Below are positions 60,352 to 64,000 of a DNA stretch of 64,000 nt, one piece after another; position 1 is the first letter of the stretch, and each line of letters begins with the position of its first letter. The notes under the pieces are model-generated. The model did not search any database. It saw nothing but the letters and a program-made list of their open reading frames with translations, and was not told the DNA's origin. The position numbers were made by a program, and so were the translations under genes. This DNA comes from Ottelia alismoides (taxonomy: Eukaryota > Streptophyta > Magnoliopsida > Alismatales > Hydrocharitaceae): positions 487,959-551,958 of the forward strand of contig JAZKJV010007243.1 of NCBI GenBank assembly GCA_037367405.1, in the 5' to 3' direction.

Positions 60352-62954
60352 ATTAATGGCCACATAGGTTTAGATATATAAGATCATATGTATTAAACAT
60401 ATTTTTTCTATTTAAAATCTTTAAATAGAGCTAACTGAATATTTTAAATTAGTCAATAGAATACCGTTATTCTTTATTCAGTGACCCTTCCGACTGAATA
60501 GTGAAATTGACATTTGCAACACTGCTGATATCTACGACTCTTGAACTTGGAAACCTCTCTCAAATTGAGTAGATTGTTTTGCATATGACATGGCATTGTG
60601 GAGTTTTCTTTTTATATATCTTCTTCAGAGGAAAAAAACCTGAATAGGGAACTTGATTGCTTGATATCAACGAGTAGTGGAACTTGTTGCCAACATGGCT
60701 ATCGTGCTAGAGTTTGACTTGCCTAAGAGATGACCAGAATTTGGGATCTTTGGGGTTGCTGCTTGATGTCTCCGATAGGATGACTCTGGTTTGGGGGCCT
60801 TCCGGGTTTGTTTTTGTGTGCATGCTCGGCCCTTAATAATCCAAGGCTTGGTCATGGTTCACTAGGAAAACATCATGGTTTTACAAAGCCATCAAAACCA
60901 GTGGCTTTGAATGGCGAATCACGTCATCAGGTTTGATTCTAAGTGCTGAGATGCCACAGCAGGCATCTGCTGTTATATCCCCACTGTAGATGTGTGATTC
61001 GAGCTCTCGGAGTATTGGAATAAGAAGAGGCCATTGCATTTGCTAATTGTAAGTTATTCTGTTAATTGGTAAGATATCGTGGATTGCTAATTTCTCCGTG
61101 TGGCTAGGGGGATGCCAATTAGAATGCTATTGGCTTTGGGATGCAATAATCTGATCCTCATTTTCTAAGCAGGTTCTGATTTGAAAACCCCACTGTCCAT
61201 GGGGATAGGTGCCTTAGGTGCTGTCGATATGTGGGTAGTTGTAAAACATCATACCCATTTATTTAATAAATAGGATGGATCTGAGTAGTGGTTTTATAAA
61301 TTCCGGCAATATTGTGTCTGCCCCGCACCCAAATTTTTCATGTCATTACTCCCTGCCGTTTGTTGTTTCAGCTACCTTCGTCCAACAAAATTGGGATAAA
61401 ACTGTTGATAGCTTAAAAGGGTAGTTCGGTAGAAGTTAAGGCTATAATTATGCAAAAGAAAATGTTTATAGTGTAATTCCAAAGCTTTACGAGGATTATG
61501 TCTTTTTTTGGTTTTCTGATCTCTTTTCTTTGATCCGAAAATCACGGTTATTATGCTTTATAAGGAATGCTCGTTTGGTCCTAATTCATTTAGCTCGCAA
61601 ATGGATGGGATCTCTAATCCTTGAAATTAATTTGCTTTAAAATATAAAGGCTCGTACTTGGATGGATGAGATCCATTTTAGTGGCTGTTGTTTAAGAAGT
61701 GAATCCACTGTCGAAAATAAACTAGAAACAATTGTAGACGTGCTTCTAATTTCCACAGCTTCAACAAATACCGTTATATATATATGGCTGTTCCAACTTT
61801 CTGACTGTACAATTTATGATGCTGTTACACTTGTAAGTAAAAAAATCTCAGATTCACTATTGGCTTAGATTCAATTGTTATGAGTTTGATTACATTCTGA
61901 CTCAAAATAAACAAATTGAACTTGATCTCAAATTTAGCTTGGTTTATAACCTCACTTGAATTTGATAGCTTCATCCAGGTTTAGTTTTTTTAGAGATCCA
62001 CTTAAATTTAGCAAATGTATATCCACTTGCGTACATGAACCTGCATACTTATGTATGAATGTATTCATACATGTGTAAACTTATGAAGTTTTAGTTACTG
62101 CTTCTTAAGTATTATTTTATTTATAATTAATGATTCTAATAATGTTAAATGAACTAAATCATCCAAGCAATGTTTAGTTGACGCTTGATAGGAATAAAAA
62201 AATTACATAACATGCATTTCTGTCGTTTGTTCTCATTCAAACCTTAATGTAAAAATGGGTCTAATGCATGCATTATTCAATGTTTATTATAAATCAAATA
62301 TTTAATAAATTGATCCAAACCTTTAGGATAATGAATGAATCCTAAAGTTATTTAAGCACAACTTTATTTTCATCTTATTGAACCCAATCAAACCAAACCT
62401 GAACCGTTAAATACGAGGGTGAATACCTTTCATCATCAAGATGGGACATGACAAACAAATTTTATAACATCGTTTATATATAAAAAAAAGCTTACTGACC
62501 TGATGCATTGAAGGCTTCTCTCAACCAGATTTCAGATGGTTTCATCCACTAAGGAGTTGGCAAGTACAAGTGGTCTAACCCAATAAACATAGAGACGCAG
62601 AAGGGAAAACTTGGTAAGACAGCCCACAAAAAATGTACGGCCAGTTTAAGCATGAAAGGAAATCCTACATAAAAGTTTTTTCGTGTTCCTTAAACAATAT
62701 ACGATATTCTAGTTTTCGGATATGCAAATCACCGATTGTAGGGGCATAATGGACGTGAAAGAAGCTCCACCGTCCCCTTGTATTCCCATAAATCCAAATC
62801 CGGATACTTTTCTATTGTGCGAAAAGTAAGTCGTCTTATCCTTCAAGGAATAACAAATGCATAGGACACAAATAATTAAGAGTTATGTCTATATAGACGC
62901 TTGTAGCTCATGCACATGCTCACGCGCACACAGATGCACACACACACAAATTAT
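60352..62954. other. AT-rich 3' intergenic region
   Basis: No gene or repeat family recognised in about 2.6 kb. ORFs at 60667-60855 and 61662-61868 lack motifs. Confidence 0.5.
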
Positions 62955-63150
62955 TTCCCACAATTAAGTAGGGTTGGTAATATGGATTTTCTGCCTTCAT
63001 TCATATCTATTTTTGGTCATTCTCGGGCTTAAATCCAAATAGTTAAGATTTTTTTGGATAGTCTCATTCCAATACTTGGATAAATCCAAATAATTAAGAT
63101 CCCTTCGGATAGTTTTAGTTCTATATAGTTACATCCCAACACTACTAAGA
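62955..63150 (-). pseudogene. RTE LINE 3' tail fragments
   Basis: TTCCCACAATTAAGTAGGG followed by GGTCATTCTCGGGCTTAAAT matches, in reverse, the last codons and 3' end of the RTE LINE at 46709. A second partial copy (AATTAAGATCCCTTCGGATAG) follows from 63085. Confidence 0.7.
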
Positions 63151-63201
63151 TCCCTTCGAGTGCACATGAGCATGTGTGCTTGCACATGCATACATACACA
63201 C

Positions 63202-63202
<1 letters not shown>

Positions 63203-63240
<38 letters not shown>
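63203..63240. repeat. (TA)n microsatellite
   Basis: About 19 AT dinucleotides directly before the fold-back MITE pair; TA-rich sites are common insertion targets. Confidence 0.95.
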
Positions 63241-63242
<2 letters not shown>

Positions 63243-63625
63243 GAAAAATGGGTATGCCCCCTAGGGGGAGCTAACTTAGCTCCCCCCATCCCTTTTTTCA
63301 CGATTTTTTTTTATTTTTTTTTAAATCTAAAACCGTGTAAATTCATTATTAAATCCCTATATTATGTCATTCAATTTCATGCGAAACAGAGACTCCTACG
63401 GCCTCCATCCAAACGGGGTCAATTTAAAAAATCCTGTTACCGTTAAAAAATGACTGTCTGGATGGAGGTCGTAGGAGTCTCTGTTTCGCACGAATTTTGA
63501 ATAACATAATATAGGGATATAATGATGAATATTTATGGAAGAAATTTTCAAAAAAATAAAAAATGGTGAAAATGGGGCGGGGGGAGCCAAGTTAACTCCC
63601 CCCAGGGGGCAGCCACATTTATCCC
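63241..63625. mobile_element. Fold-back MITE, copy A
   Basis: A 385-bp element with long inverted arms. The left end GGGAAAAATGGGTATGCCCC with CCTAGGGGGAGCTAACTTAG pairs with the right end. Inner arms GCGAAACAGAGACTCCTACG and the complement GGTCGTAGGAGTCTCTGTTT also pair. The whole element can fold into a hairpin. No coding region. Confidence 0.85.
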
Positions 63626-63652
63626 TATATATATACATATACATATATATAT

Positions 63653-64000
63653 GGGATAAATGGGGCTGCCCCCTAGGGGGAGCTAACTTGGCTCCCCCCG
63701 CCAAGTTTTTTGAAAATTTCTTCCATGAATATTCATCACTATATTCCTATATTATGCTATTAAAATTTCGTGCGAAACAGAGACTCCTACGGCCTCCATC
63801 CAGACAGTCATTTTTTAACGGTAACAGGATTTTTTAAATCGACCCCGTTTGGATGAAGGTCGTAGGAGTCTTTGTTTCGCACGAAATTTTAATAGCATAA
63901 TATAGGGATTTAATAATGAATTTACACGGTTTTAGATTTCAAAAAAAATAAAAAAATTATGTCAAAAAAGGGCGGGGGAGCTAAGTTAGCTCCCCCTAAC
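63653..64000. mobile_element. Fold-back MITE, copy B (inverted, runs off the window)
   Basis: This is a second copy of the same family in mirror orientation to copy A, separated by 27 bp of TA/CA repeat. It begins GGGATAAATGGGGCTGCCCC and is cut off by the window edge inside its right arm (GGAGCTAAGTTAGCTCCCCC). ORFs across both copies read through the arms and are artefacts. Confidence 0.85.

Noticed and set aside
63396..63837. Two 100-codon ORFs at the end of the window
   Set aside because: They read through arms of fold-back MITEs, and each is the mirror of the other.

Overview
The window is nuclear DNA from a flowering plant. It holds one recognisable host gene and is otherwise dominated by nested transposable elements: Ty3/gypsy chromoviruses, several Ty1/copia elements, non-autonomous LTR elements, plant RTE-type and L1-type LINEs, a possible Helitron, MITEs and a scrap of plastid DNA. 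The species cannot be read from the sequence. The GC-rich first exon and repeat-filled introns would fit a magnoliid or monocot, but that is inference.

The host gene is LPEAT1, a lysophosphatidylethanolamine acyltransferase, on the + strand. No single ORF shows it. It was assembled from eight exons between 13371 and 56771 (13371-13826, 48243-48359, 48447-48484, 48583-48647, 55090-55158, 56018-56151, 56380-56520, 56667-56771), predicting 374 aa with all acyltransferase motifs. Intron 1 is 34,416 bp. Intron 4 is 6,442 bp, holds two RTE LINEs and needs a GC-AG splice pair. The remaining introns are 87 to 859 bp.

Upstream of the gene, 1-2310 is the 3' end of an old Sirevirus-type copia element (+). 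A complete Tekay/Del-type gypsy chromovirus lies at 3346-12754 on the minus strand, flanked by the 5-bp duplication TTTTG. Its 2.46-kb LTRs are nearly identical and its single gag-pol frame has one internal stop. It ends 616 bp before the LPEAT1 start codon.

Intron 1 contains a resolved Russian-doll nest. A chromodomain gypsy element (15511-30348, duplication ACATA) has its 3' LTR split by a copia element with 145-bp LTRs (15739-23365, duplication ATTCA). The reverse transcriptase of that copia is split by a very young non-autonomous LTR element (16747-19315). Further along come a plus-strand copia gag scrap (30624-30935), plastid rpl20-spacer DNA (30985-31218), a 5' half of a second copia (31225-34133), LINE pieces, and two related non-autonomous LTR elements in opposite orientations (36309-39599 and 44095-47859, the latter with duplication GTTAT). 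A third copia half lies at 40560-43715, with a TIR element inside it. Most intronic LTR elements are antisense to LPEAT1.

Downstream of the gene are a possible Helitron (57717-60075), a MITE with a 7-8 bp duplication (60087-60344), an RTE 3' tail (62955-63150), and two fold-back MITEs in mirror orientation (63241-64000) that form a large palindrome. No other host gene, tRNA, rRNA or CRISPR array was found.
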